DNA of 64,000 nt from Virgibacillus_F necropolis_A (lineage in GTDB: Bacteria; Bacillota; Bacilli; Bacillales; Amphibacillaceae): NCBI RefSeq assembly GCF_044793635.1, contig NZ_CP084992.1, positions 2,790,001-2,854,000 on the forward strand, given 5' to 3'. The notes under the pieces are model-generated. The model had not been told where the DNA came from. It made no database searches and worked only from the letters and a program-made list of their open reading frames with translations. This document shows positions 16,582 through 24,513 of the stretch, piece by piece. How positions within the stretch are numbered: position 1 is the stretch's first letter; every line of letters starts with the position of its first letter. Both the position numbers and the translations under genes were made by a program.

Positions 16582-17940
16582 TTATTTCAAAAACCCAAAC
16601 ACTTCATTAGCTATATCTGTATTATCTATCAATCCGGAGAAAACCTCACTCTTCGGTCCGTAGGCATAAACCGGAACGTCGATTCCTGTATGCCCACTCG
16701 TCGTAAAGCCAACTCCAGCTCGATTATTAAACACTTCTGAGATTGCACCGTATAGTGTATCGAAATCATTCTTACTTGCAGCTTCTTTGATAGATGCAAG
16801 CTCCTCGTCAGTGAAGTCAAACGATACATATTCAGCTAATACATCTTCAACTGATTCACCATCGGTAATTTCTTGCGCCATGAATTCAGGAGTACGCTCA
16901 GCTGCTTTGATAGCCTCTGGATTAAAGTTGTATGCACCATCACGGCCAACCGAGAATCCTCCAGTAGAGTGGTCTGCGGTTAATACAACTTGTGTATGTC
17001 CATTTTCCTTAGCAAACTCAATTACAGTTTCAAAAGCTCTAGCGAAATCTTCCATTTCACTCATTGCAGAAACGGAATCGTTCGCATGTCCTGCCCAATC
17101 AATTTGACTTCCCTCAACCATAAGGAAAAATCCGTCCTTATCTTGGCTTAATTGTTCTAATGCTGCTGTAGTCATGTCCTCTAATGATGGTGTTGATTCT
17201 TTACGATCGATAGCTTTTGGTAGACCTACCGGCGCAAACAAACCTAGTAACTGATCATTCTCATTTTCTAGCAATTCCTCTGTGGAAGTTACATAGTTAT
17301 AACCATCTTCTTTGAAATCATTTATAAGATTTCTGTCTTCACGGTCAAAATACGTCGTTCCACCGCCAAGAATAACATCAACTTTGTGTTTTCCATTTAT
17401 CATGTCATCAAAATAATCATCAGCGATGTCATTGTAATTATGACGTGAAACATCATGTGCTCCAAACGCAGCAGGTGTTGCATGGTTTACCTGAGAGGTT
17501 GCTACCAGACCAGTAGCCATGCCGTTTTTCTTTGCAGATTCAAGTACTGTTCCAACTGGTTCTTTATCATTATCAACTGAGATTGCGCCGTTATATGTTT
17601 TTATTCCTGCAGCCATGGAGGTTGCTGCTGCAGCTGAATCCGTAACGTTTTCTTCGGAATCTTCGGGATATGTTTTCGCCATACCCACGAAATGTTTATC
17701 AAAAATAGTTTTCTCCATTTGCATTGTAAATGGATCATCCTGCATATAGCGATATGCAGTAGTGTAAGCAGGTCCCATACCGTCGCCAATCATGACGATT
17801 ACATTTTTCACTTTTCCATTGTTGCCAGAATTGTGCTTTTGTTTTCCGCTATCAGCACTAGTATTTGTAGTGCTTATTCCAATAACACTTCCTGCAACCA
17901 ACATAAAAATTGTTGCGATTACCCACACTTTTTTTCGCAT
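16582..17940 (-). CDS. secreted alkaline phosphatase (PhoA/PhoB type)
   Basis: Releases phosphate from monoesters outside the cell. It has 452 residues. The signal peptide (MRKKVWVIATIFMLVAGSVI) is followed by a polar linker. Metal site VIVMIGDGMG and nucleophile region NVTDSAAAAT (catalytic Ser) come next, then HATPAAFGAH, VEGSQIDWAGHAND, LTADHSTGG and a C-terminal SGHTGIDVPVYAYG with a metal-binding His. All metal ligands expected of the family appear present. TTGAATTT...GAGGAAGATC gives the ribosome binding site. TTTACA repeats upstream suggest control by PhoP under phosphate limitation. Confidence 0.92.
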   Translation of the reverse strand: MRKKVWVIATIFMLVAGSVIGISTTNTSADSGKQKHNSGNNGKVKNVIVMIGDGMGPAYTTAYRYMQDDPFTMQMEKTIFDKHFVGMAKTYPEDSEENVTDSAAAATSMAAGIKTYNGAISVDNDKEPVGTVLESAKKNGMATGLVATSQVNHATPAAFGAHDVSRHNYNDIADDYFDDMINGKHKVDVILGGGTTYFDREDRNLINDFKEDGYNYVTSTEELLENENDQLLGLFAPVGLPKAIDRKESTPSLEDMTTAALEQLSQDKDGFFLMVEGSQIDWAGHANDSVSAMSEMEDFARAFETVIEFAKENGHTQVVLTADHSTGGFSVGRDGAYNFNPEAIKAAERTPEFMAQEITDGESVEDVLAEYVSFDFTDEELASIKEAASKNDFDTLYGAISEVFNNRAGVGFTTSGHTGIDVPVYAYGPKSEVFSGLIDNTDIANEVFGFLK

Positions 17941-18029
17941 GATCTTCCTCCTTGAATTTTATTAGTACTTTCATCTAACATGTTAAGTGATAAAATCATT
18001 AATAAGAATAGTAGATTAGTTGCGAATTT

Positions 18030-18055
18030 TGTAAAGTTTGTAAAGGAAATGTAAA
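18030..18055 (-). promoter_or_regulatory. PhoP-box-like triple repeat
   Basis: On the minus strand three copies of TTTACA (18055-18050, 18044-18039, 18035-18030), spaced 11 and 9 bp apart, lie 90-115 bp upstream of the phosphatase start. Bacillus PhoP boxes are TT(A/C/T)A(C/T)A repeats about 11 bp apart. No other feature was recognised in the 310-bp gap 17941-18250. Confidence 0.55.
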
Positions 18056-18250
18056 CGCTATTGATATTCTGTCGATAATTAGTAGTAACGTATGAGGAAA
18101 GTTAATACTAGCTTAATATAAGGCTTACAGGTGCATAAAAGATAGTAGATTTTATGCAGGGTCTAATATACTAGTAGTTAAAAAAAGGATTTTAAAACCG
18201 AATGTCGAATTTTATAGTATAAGGTTACTAAATTAATTACATAAGAGCGG

Positions 18251-19627
18251 GTGAGGAAGTTGAGTTACATAGATGAATTATTAACGGCAATACCAAAAGA
18301 TCGAGTCTCTACAAATACAATTATTTTAGAGCAACACAGCAAAGACGAATCCTATCATAAACCAAGTCTACCGGATGCTGTTGTATATCCTGTAAATGCT
18401 GAAGAAGTAAGTGAAATTATGAAAATAGCAAGTAAACATAAAGCTCCTATCGTACCTTTTGGATTAGGTACTAGTTTAGAAGGTCATGTTATTCCGTATA
18501 ATGGTGGAATTTCACTTGATTTCTCATTAATGGATAACGTGATTGAAGTGTTACCGGATGACTTTTTGGTCAAGGTACAACCTGGAGTAACCCGGTCAAA
18601 ACTTAATCAGGAATTGAAGAAGTACGGTCTGTTTTTTTCCGTAGATCCTGGTGCTGATGCAACATTAGGTGGAATGGTAGCAACGAACGCAAGTGGAACA
18701 ACTGCAGTCAAATATGGCATAATGCGTGATCAGGTCCGGGATTTAGAGGTTGTGCTAGCTGATGGAACGATCATGCATACAGGGACACTTGCTGCAAAAT
18801 CGTCATCTGGCTATAACTTAAATGGTTTATTTACAGGATCAGAAGGCACGCTTGGGTGTTTTACCGAACTAACCTTACGCGTTTATGGAATTCCTGAAAT
18901 GATTATGGCAGGAAGGGCTTCTTTCCATTCAGTTGATAAAGCCGTTGAAGCAGTAGTCAATATTCTTTCAGCTGGAATTCAAATAGCTAGAATAGAGTTG
19001 GTTGATGAGCTTTCGATGAAACAAGTCAACAAATTCAGTGATACAAACTATGATGAAATGCCTACGTTGTTTATCGAATTTCATGGCAATGAAGCTGGAT
19101 TAATGCAGGATGTTGAATTTACGAAAGAAATACTAGCTGACCTAGACAATCATGAATTTGAATTTGAAAAAGATACCCAAGCCCGAAATCAATTGTGGGA
19201 CGCACGGCATAACGTTGCTTATGCATTTAAGCATGGATTTCCTGGTAGACAGCTGATGACAACGGATGTTTGTTTACCCTTATCTGAATTAGCGGGAGGA
19301 ATAGAATCTGCCCGAACGGAATTGGGAAAATATGACCTGAAAGGCGGTATAGTCGGACATGTAGGGGATGGAAATTACCATACAACCCTAATGATAGATA
19401 CTGAGAATCAAGAGGAAGTTGAAAAGGCGGATAAATATAATAGACATATTGTGGAATACGCGCTTAAAAGAGGTGGGTCTTGCACAGGCGAGCACGGGGT
19501 CGGAATCGGTAAAATGAAATATCAATCACTGGAACACGGAAACTCATTACAGGTTATGCAGACAATTAAAAAAACACTTGATCCCAACAATTTATTAAAT
19601 CCTGGGAAAATATTTTATAACGGATAA
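18251..19627 (+). CDS. FAD-binding D-lactate / glycolate oxidase (GlcD-like)
   Basis: Flavoprotein of the VAO/PCMH class oxidising D-2-hydroxyacids. It has 458 residues. The FAD-binding half has VVYPVNAEEVSEI, PFGLGTSLEGHV, VDPGADATLGGMVATNASG and GLFTGSEGTLG. The C-terminal cap has GHVGDGNYHTT, then GGSCTGEHGVGIGK and the end LLNPGKIF. These are the hallmarks of GlcD / D-lactate dehydrogenase (cytochrome). It is not accompanied by glcE/glcF. The start is uncertain: GTG 18251 or TTG 18260, both with poorly spaced ribosome binding sites. D-lactate versus glycolate cannot be decided. Confidence 0.87.
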   Translation: MRKLSYIDELLTAIPKDRVSTNTIILEQHSKDESYHKPSLPDAVVYPVNAEEVSEIMKIASKHKAPIVPFGLGTSLEGHVIPYNGGISLDFSLMDNVIEVLPDDFLVKVQPGVTRSKLNQELKKYGLFFSVDPGADATLGGMVATNASGTTAVKYGIMRDQVRDLEVVLADGTIMHTGTLAAKSSSGYNLNGLFTGSEGTLGCFTELTLRVYGIPEMIMAGRASFHSVDKAVEAVVNILSAGIQIARIELVDELSMKQVNKFSDTNYDEMPTLFIEFHGNEAGLMQDVEFTKEILADLDNHEFEFEKDTQARNQLWDARHNVAYAFKHGFPGRQLMTTDVCLPLSELAGGIESARTELGKYDLKGGIVGHVGDGNYHTTLMIDTENQEEVEKADKYNRHIVEYALKRGGSCTGEHGVGIGKMKYQSLEHGNSLQVMQTIKKTLDPNNLLNPGKIFYNG

Positions 19628-19706
19628 TTGTTAAAGTCATTTATTTTAGGTACTATTAATAGGTAAAGAAATTCATACATTACATTTAAAAAAAGGAGTG
19701 CATCAC

Positions 19707-20264
19707 ATGTCCGTCATGGATTCTATTTTGGCCCATAACAAACAATTTGTGCAAGACAAAGAATATGAAAAATATCAAACTACAAAATTTCCGGATAAAA
19801 AGATAGTTATCGTTACTTGCATGGATACTCGTCTCTTGGAAATGCTTCCTCGTGCAATGAATCTGAGTAATGGCGATGCAAAAATTATAAAAAATGCTGG
19901 AGCTGTTATTTCCCATCCTTTTGGTAGTACGATGAGAAGTATTATTGTTGCCCTTTATGAATTGCAAGCTGATGAAGTGGTCGTAGTCGGACATTACGGG
20001 TGCGGAATGACCGGTTTAAATGCCGAACCGATTATTGAAAAAGCATTGAAACAAGGAATGGATCCTGCTGGCCTTGACGCTTTAAAATATGCAGGTATCG
20101 ATGTAGAAAAGTGGCTTAAAGGCTTTGATGATGTTGAGGAAAACGTACAGAATAGTGTAGAAATCATCCGTCGTCACCCATTTTTACCTGCAAACACACC
20201 GGTTCATGGACTCGCGATTTCTCCTGAAACGGGTGAGTTAACCGTAGTGGAAAAACCTGAATGA
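19707..20264 (+). CDS. beta-class carbonic anhydrase
   Basis: Zinc enzyme interconverting CO2 and bicarbonate; cytoplasmic, 185 residues. The zinc ligands are visible: VTCMDTRL (Cys and the Asp-Arg dyad) and VVGHYGCGM (His and Cys). This matches the short beta-CA type (YtiB-like) of Bacillus. The start is ATG 19707 after AAAAGGAG; the GTG at 19698 is inside that site. Monocistronic, with a strong terminator at 20311. Confidence 0.9.
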   Translation: MSVMDSILAHNKQFVQDKEYEKYQTTKFPDKKIVIVTCMDTRLLEMLPRAMNLSNGDAKIIKNAGAVISHPFGSTMRSIIVALYELQADEVVVVGHYGCGMTGLNAEPIIEKALKQGMDPAGLDALKYAGIDVEKWLKGFDDVEENVQNSVEIIRRHPFLPANTPVHGLAISPETGELTVVEKPE

Positions 20265-20310
20265 AATTTGATTGACGTTACTGAGATTATATAATTGTGT
20301 AAGATTTTGG

Positions 20311-20352
20311 AACGGGCACTGCCTTTTAAATAAGGAGAGTGCCCGTTTTTCT
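20311..20352 (+). terminator. rho-independent terminator
   Basis: AACGGGCACT/AGTGCCCGTT stem with TTTTT tail after the carbonic anhydrase gene. Confidence 0.8.
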
Positions 20353-20397
20353 TTTTAGCTAATGCTTTATGTAGTTTTTTTATGTTTTCATTATTAA

Positions 20398-20422
20398 AAA
20401 CTTCTAATTAGGTTGTCTCGTC
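20398..20422 (+). promoter_or_regulatory. ECF-type promoter candidate
   Basis: AAAC (20398-20401), 17-bp spacer, CGTC (20419-20422), the spacing and core bases typical of ECF sigma promoters such as those of SigM/SigW. It lies just ahead of the ECF sigma gene, consistent with autoregulation. The leader would be very short. Confidence 0.45.
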
Positions 20423-20443
20423 TAATTAGTAGGAGGGGAAAAT

Positions 20444-20980
20444 GTGGAAGAATTTATCATTGAAAAAATTGAAATAGATGACAAAGAAACACTTATCGAT
20501 GAAGTAATGAAAAATTACGGGCAGGAAATTCTACAGCTTGTTTATTCCTATGTACATAATAAAGCTATTGCTGAGGATTTGACCCAGGATATATTTGTGA
20601 AATGTTATAAAAACCTACATACCTACAAAAAGAAATCCAAATTCAAATCATGGTTATGGAGAATAGCAATTAATCATTGCAAAGATTATCTAAAGAGTTG
20701 GTACAACAAGAATGTTATTGTCTCTGAAGATTACTTGTCATACGAAGAATCCAAGAATAAAAGTTTAGAGGATACAGTAATTCAGGACGATGAGGATTAT
20801 ATGTTAACTTCTGCAGTGATGAAGCTTCCAGTGAAGTTTAGAGAAGTAATATATCTCTTTTATTTTGAAGAAATGCAAATCAAAGAAATTGCCGTGGTGA
20901 CTGGCAACAATTCAAATACGGTAAAAACTCGACTAAAGCGTGCGAAGAAAATATTAAAAGAGCAATTAGGAGGAAAATAA
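20444..20980 (+). CDS. ECF-type RNA polymerase sigma factor
   Basis: Directs RNA polymerase to its own promoter class. It has 178 residues. Region 2: LVYSYVHNKAIAEDLTQDIF followed by FKSWLWRIAINHCKDYLK. Region 4: LPVKFREVIYLFYFEEM, then IKEIAVVTGNNSNTVKTRLK (HTH). The start is GTG 20444 after AGGAGGGG. The stop (TAA 20978-20980) is immediately followed by the next ATG, and the four downstream reading frames are tightly packed, so this is an operon. The partner immediately downstream carries a segment resembling anti-sigma N-termini. Confidence 0.9.
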   Translation: MEEFIIEKIEIDDKETLIDEVMKNYGQEILQLVYSYVHNKAIAEDLTQDIFVKCYKNLHTYKKKSKFKSWLWRIAINHCKDYLKSWYNKNVIVSEDYLSYEESKNKSLEDTVIQDDEDYMLTSAVMKLPVKFREVIYLFYFEEMQIKEIAVVTGNNSNTVKTRLKRAKKILKEQLGGK

Positions 20981-21394
20981 ATGGAGGAAGGTTTAAATAA
21001 GCTTCGAAATGCTATGAAAAATACAACATTTAGCCAGTTAGATTTTTCAGAACAACACATAAATGATATTCATCAAAAAATACAAAAACATGAAGAAAAA
21101 GAAGATGATATCCTTCTTTCTGTTATGCAGCTTCTGATACACGAAAAAACAGGTTATGAATTGGTGCAACATATAAGGGGGAGAGGTATACAAAAGTTTG
21201 AAGAAAATGAAGGGTTTCTGTATACATTCTTACATCGATTAGAGCAAAAAGGTTATTTGCTATCATCTTGGGACGAAGCTGAGAGGAAACTTTATAGATT
21301 AAATAACAAGGGAATTAAGCTCTTAAAAAAAGCGGAAAGAAATAGTTCAAAGAAAGGAATTGCTCTAGGCATAATGTTAGAGGTGAGACTATAG
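20981..21394 (+). CDS. PadR-like winged-helix protein with anti-sigma-like N-terminus
   Basis: Protein of 137 residues. The first about 38 residues (LNKLRNAMKNTTFSQLDFSE) resemble the short N-terminal segment common in proteins encoded after Bacillus ECF sigma genes. The rest is a PadR-type winged helix (TGYELVQHIRG, then FLYTFLHRLEQKGYLLSSWD and YRLNNKGIKLLKKAE). No membrane segment. It starts directly after the sigma stop codon. It may act as a cytoplasmic regulator of the sigma factor or as a repressor of the operon; which is unknown. Confidence 0.75.
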   Translation: MEEGLNKLRNAMKNTTFSQLDFSEQHINDIHQKIQKHEEKEDDILLSVMQLLIHEKTGYELVQHIRGRGIQKFEENEGFLYTFLHRLEQKGYLLSSWDEAERKLYRLNNKGIKLLKKAERNSSKKGIALGIMLEVRL

Positions 21395-21678
21395 TGGATC
21401 AAGATAGAAAATCTTTTTTGGATGAGGTTATAAACCAAATTAAATCAACAGAAGCTAGAAAGTTTATTTCCAGTGAACTTGATCATCATCTAAAGAATGA
21501 AAAGAAAATATGGCTTGAGAAGGGGATGTCGGACACGGATGCTGAGGAAAGAGCAGTTAAACAGATGGGTAGTCCGATAAAGCTTGGTCAACATTTTAAT
21601 AAAATACATCGCCCTCGGATAGATTGGTGGTTGTTCTTAACATTATTCGTAATTCTATTTTTGGGTTTTTACCTCTAA
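21394..21678 (+). CDS. permease-prefix domain, 5' part of split FtsW/RodA-like gene
   Basis: Zero-frame part, 94 residues. It holds a soluble permease-prefix-type domain (FISSELDHHLKNEKKIWLEK, AEERAVKQMGSPIKLGQHFN) followed by the start of a membrane helix (WWLFLTLFVILFLGF). It begins at GTG 21394, overlapping the previous stop by one base. The frame stops at 21678, in the middle of the first helix. At 21663-21669 the bases G-GGT-TTT lie in register for a -1 slip into the long frame that continues the helix, so this is the 5' half of one gene. Confidence 0.7.
   Translation: MDQDRKSFLDEVINQIKSTEARKFISSELDHHLKNEKKIWLEKGMSDTDAEERAVKQMGSPIKLGQHFNKIHRPRIDWWLFLTLFVILFLGFYL
21663..21669 (+). other. 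GGGTTTT: candidate -1 frameshift site or indel point
   Basis: The heptamer has the X-XXY-YYZ pattern in the zero frame (last base of TTG, then GGT TTT). A -1 slip reads on as TTA CCT CTA ATC and joins the two halves of the FtsW/RodA-like gene. Loss of one T from a T6 tract would look the same. Confidence 0.5.
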
Positions 21679-22637
21679 TCTCAATTAACTTCGATAATCA
21701 TTTTATTAAGAATAAAACTGTTATTACCGCGATTGGCATAGCAGTGACTCTAGGGTTAATGTTCTTTGATTACATCAAGTTAAAAAGGTATAGATGGCTT
21801 TATTACACATTTGGATTGACTATTTTAGTACTGCTTTTACTATTTCCAAATGCTACTGTAAATGGGGTTCCATATTTTGTTATAGGACCATTAACAATTA
21901 CTAGCGTAATAAGTTTGCCATTTTTTTATCTAAGTTTAGCGTCATTTCTTGAGGGTGAAAGAATAAGTTTTTGGCTTATAGGGATCTTATTCATTATGCC
22001 AATTCCTTTTTTCTTTTTTGTTAATTTCATACCAACCATCATTATATATATCACAATGGTATTAGTCATGATTTATTGGAGTTCTATAGGTAATATAAAT
22101 AAACTTCTATTTACATTCACTACATTTACTTTTACCGGAATATTATTTTGGTTTAACTCAAGCATTTATATAAAAGAAGTTATATTCTCGCAAGAAAATA
22201 GAAATGGGGTAGAATACCTCTTTCAGCTAAGCAAAAAGCTTTTGTTAGATGCGGGATGGCTTGGACATTCAGATAACATGAAAATTATTCCTTCAGCCCA
22301 TACAGATCTTGTATTTGTGAATCTCACTTATCATTTTGGATGGTTGTTGTCACTCTTTCTTGTTGTTGTTCTTTTAATTCTTACAATGAGAATGATATTT
22401 ATTATTCATAAAATAATAGATCCTTTTGGGAAAATGTTAATAGTTGGGGGAGTTGCTCTATTTACTGTTCAGTTTGTGTTTAATATTGGAATGATTCTAG
22501 GGTATTTCCCGATGATCTCTATATCATTACCATTTATAAGTTATGGTCTGATGCCAACATTATTGAACTCAATTATAATCGGTATCGTACTATGTGTATA
22601 TCGCCGGAAAGATTTAATTTCAAAATTTAACCTTTAG
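21669..22637 (+). CDS. FtsW/RodA/SpoVE-like membrane protein, 3' part
   Basis: About 320 residues in the -1 frame relative to the prefix domain. It has eight or more hydrophobic helices and a late segment PFISYGLMPTLLNSIIIGIV resembling the conserved end of SEDS glycan polymerases (P-F-x-S-Y-G). The first residues in this frame (GFLPLISINF) continue the helix begun in the upstream frame. An internal ATG at 21624 opens the same frame but has no ribosome binding site. Fused, the product would be about 414 residues. Sigma-linked SEDS proteins suggest a role in envelope stress, inferred from context. Confidence 0.65.
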   Translation, partial: LPLISINFDNHFIKNKTVITAIGIAVTLGLMFFDYIKLKRYRWLYYTFGLTILVLLLLFPNATVNGVPYFVIGPLTITSVISLPFFYLSLASFLEGERISFWLIGILFIMPIPFFFFVNFIPTIIIYITMVLVMIYWSSIGNINKLLFTFTTFTFTGILFWFNSSIYIKEVIFSQENRNGVEYLFQLSKKLLLDAGWLGHSDNMKIIPSAHTDLVFVNLTYHFGWLLSLFLVVVLLILTMRMIFIIHKIIDPFGKMLIVGGVALFTVQFVFNIGMILGYFPMISISLPFISYGLMPTLLNSIIIGIVLCVYRRKDLISKFNL

Positions 22638-22705
22638 AGTTAGCAAAGTTATTTAGCTTGAAACTAATAGCCGAGTTACTGTATCGGTTCATGATAGTTT
22701 TTATG

Positions 22706-22743
22706 GCAAAGGGGTACTTCAAATTTTTGAAGTACCCCTTTGC
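22706..22743. terminator. long inverted repeat after the ECF operon
   Basis: GCAAAGGGGTACTTCAA pairs with TTGAAGTACCCCTTTGC; a 17-bp perfect stem with a short AT loop. There is no T tract outside the stem beyond CCCCTTTGC, so efficiency as an intrinsic terminator is uncertain. The rest of the 338-bp gap to 22976 shows nothing further. Confidence 0.6.
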
Positions 22744-22975
22744 ATTGGTAAATCTAATTATAGTTATTGGTCAATCTATCGATAATTATTTCTCCTAGTT
22801 CACATCATTACTATTAATCTTTCTTTTACTTCAATACCCATATGATATTCACACGTTTATCTTGCTATTTACTGGTTAAGAATGGTAGAAGGTTAATTAT
22901 TTTCTAAAAATTCCTATTCATCTAAGCACAAGAATATTCAATGTAGTGCAAATGGTAGAAAAAGGAGGGGAATCA

Positions 22976-24439
22976 ATGGGTTATAAAAAGAATAAACAAC
23001 CTGTGTTCAATAATTTCACGGATAATATCGAGTATATGAAGAAAGAGCTTGGTGTTGGTGAGAGTTTTGATGCCATTCATCTTGACTTGAATTATGCGGA
23101 ACGAGACATGGGTTTATTTTTAATAGATGGATTTGCAAAAGATAAGATATTGCATTTTTTAATGAAATTACTCGCAGATCTTGAGCCCGAACAGCTTGAA
23201 CCTGATCCATTACTTAAATTAATGAGAACTTATCTTCCATATATTGAGTTGAGTACAGAAGACGATTTAGATAAAACTGTCTTTTGGGTGTTAAGTGGAG
23301 CGTCCGCACTCGTAGTTGATGGTATTGATAAGATTATCATTATTGATGCAAGAACATATCCAGTCCGCACTCCAAGTGAGCCAGATTTGGAACGCGTTAC
23401 ACGTGGCTCACGTGACGGTTACGTCGAGACCATCGTCTTTAATACTGCTCTAACAAGGCGACGTGTCAGGGACCCTTCTCTTCGGATGGAGTATATGTCG
23501 ATTGGTAGACGATCACAAACCGATATTTGTGTGTCCTATCTCAAGGATATTGCAGATCCGGACATCGTAAAACAAATCAAAAGCTCTCTGGAAAAAATTG
23601 ATACAGACGGGTTGCCTATGGCTGATAAAACGGTAGAAGAATATCTTACTGGTCGTGGTTGGAATCCGTATCCAACCGTTCGTTACACAGAAAGGCCAGA
23701 TACCGCTGCTGTTCACCTGTATGAAGGCCATGTACTCATAATGGTTGATGGCTCACCAAGTGTAATCATTACACCAGCAACGTTTTGGCATCATATGCAA
23801 CATGCAGAAGAATATCGGCAACGTCCAGTTGTAGGAGCTTATTTCCGATTTGTAAGGTTCTTTGCAGTTTTTATTTCACTGTTTTTATTGCCACTTTGGT
23901 ATTTATTTGCCGAACAACAGTCATTGCTACCGGAAGCGTTGTCATTTATCGGTCCAAAAGAAGTATTAGCCGTTTCCTTATTAGTTCAGCTGCTTTTGGT
24001 TGAAGTCGGGATGGACATCTTGAGGATGGCCACGATCCACACGTCAAGTGCAATGGCCACATCGCTTGGTCTAATTTCAGCGGTAGTTATTGGACAAGTG
24101 GCAGTAGAGGTTGGGGTTTTATCAAATGAAGTCATTTTCTACATTGCGCTTGTAGCAATTTGTACCTATGCAACACCATCATATGAACTTGGACTGGCAA
24201 ACCGAATTTCCCGGATCGCGTTTTTATTGGCCACAGCGGCATTTGGTGTTCTAGGGTATGTTGGTGGTATCGCCTTATGGACCATTCTACTTACGCGGTT
24301 AAATTCACTTGGCGTCCCTTATCTATGGCCAATTATTCCGTTTTCCTATCGTGCATCGAGGGATGTGTTCTATCGAGCACCGATGCCAGCGAAAAACAGG
24401 CGTCCCAAGGCATTGCACCCAGAGGATCCGGATCGATAG
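22976..24439 (+). CDS. spoVAF: SpoVAF-like GerA-family spore membrane protein
   Basis: Inner spore-membrane protein of the GerA A-subunit superfamily, 487 residues. The N-terminal soluble half includes ALVVDGIDKIIIIDARTYPV and EPDLERVTRGSRDGYVETIV. The C-terminal half has about five helices with ITPATFWHHMQHAEEYRQRP leading in. RSRDGFVET-type and R-x-P-x-E-P motifs are typical of the family. Overall similarity is to SpoVAF, normally encoded at the end of the spoVA operon; here it is an orphan with its own ribosome binding site (AAAGGAGGGG). Probably modulates germination or DPA channel function. Confidence 0.88.
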   Translation: MGYKKNKQPVFNNFTDNIEYMKKELGVGESFDAIHLDLNYAERDMGLFLIDGFAKDKILHFLMKLLADLEPEQLEPDPLLKLMRTYLPYIELSTEDDLDKTVFWVLSGASALVVDGIDKIIIIDARTYPVRTPSEPDLERVTRGSRDGYVETIVFNTALTRRRVRDPSLRMEYMSIGRRSQTDICVSYLKDIADPDIVKQIKSSLEKIDTDGLPMADKTVEEYLTGRGWNPYPTVRYTERPDTAAVHLYEGHVLIMVDGSPSVIITPATFWHHMQHAEEYRQRPVVGAYFRFVRFFAVFISLFLLPLWYLFAEQQSLLPEALSFIGPKEVLAVSLLVQLLLVEVGMDILRMATIHTSSAMATSLGLISAVVIGQVAVEVGVLSNEVIFYIALVAICTYATPSYELGLANRISRIAFLLATAAFGVLGYVGGIALWTILLTRLNSLGVPYLWPIIPFSYRASRDVFYRAPMPAKNRRPKALHPEDPDR

Positions 24440-24468
24440 ATGTTTGGCTGATAGTTTTGATTAACAAT

Positions 24469-24509
24469 AAAAAAGGCGAACAGTGTCACTAGCACTGTTC
24501 GCCCTTTTT
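24469..24509. terminator. bidirectional terminator
   Basis: AAAAAGGCGAACAGTG/CACTGTTCGCCCTTTTT with a 7-nt loop between two convergent genes; A and T runs on both sides allow both directions. Confidence 0.85.
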
Positions 24510-24513
24510 CTAT

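Noticed and set aside
22706..22743. Strong intrinsic terminator
   Set aside because: Kept only as a hairpin with moderate confidence, since the stem is perfect but no T tract follows it on either strand.
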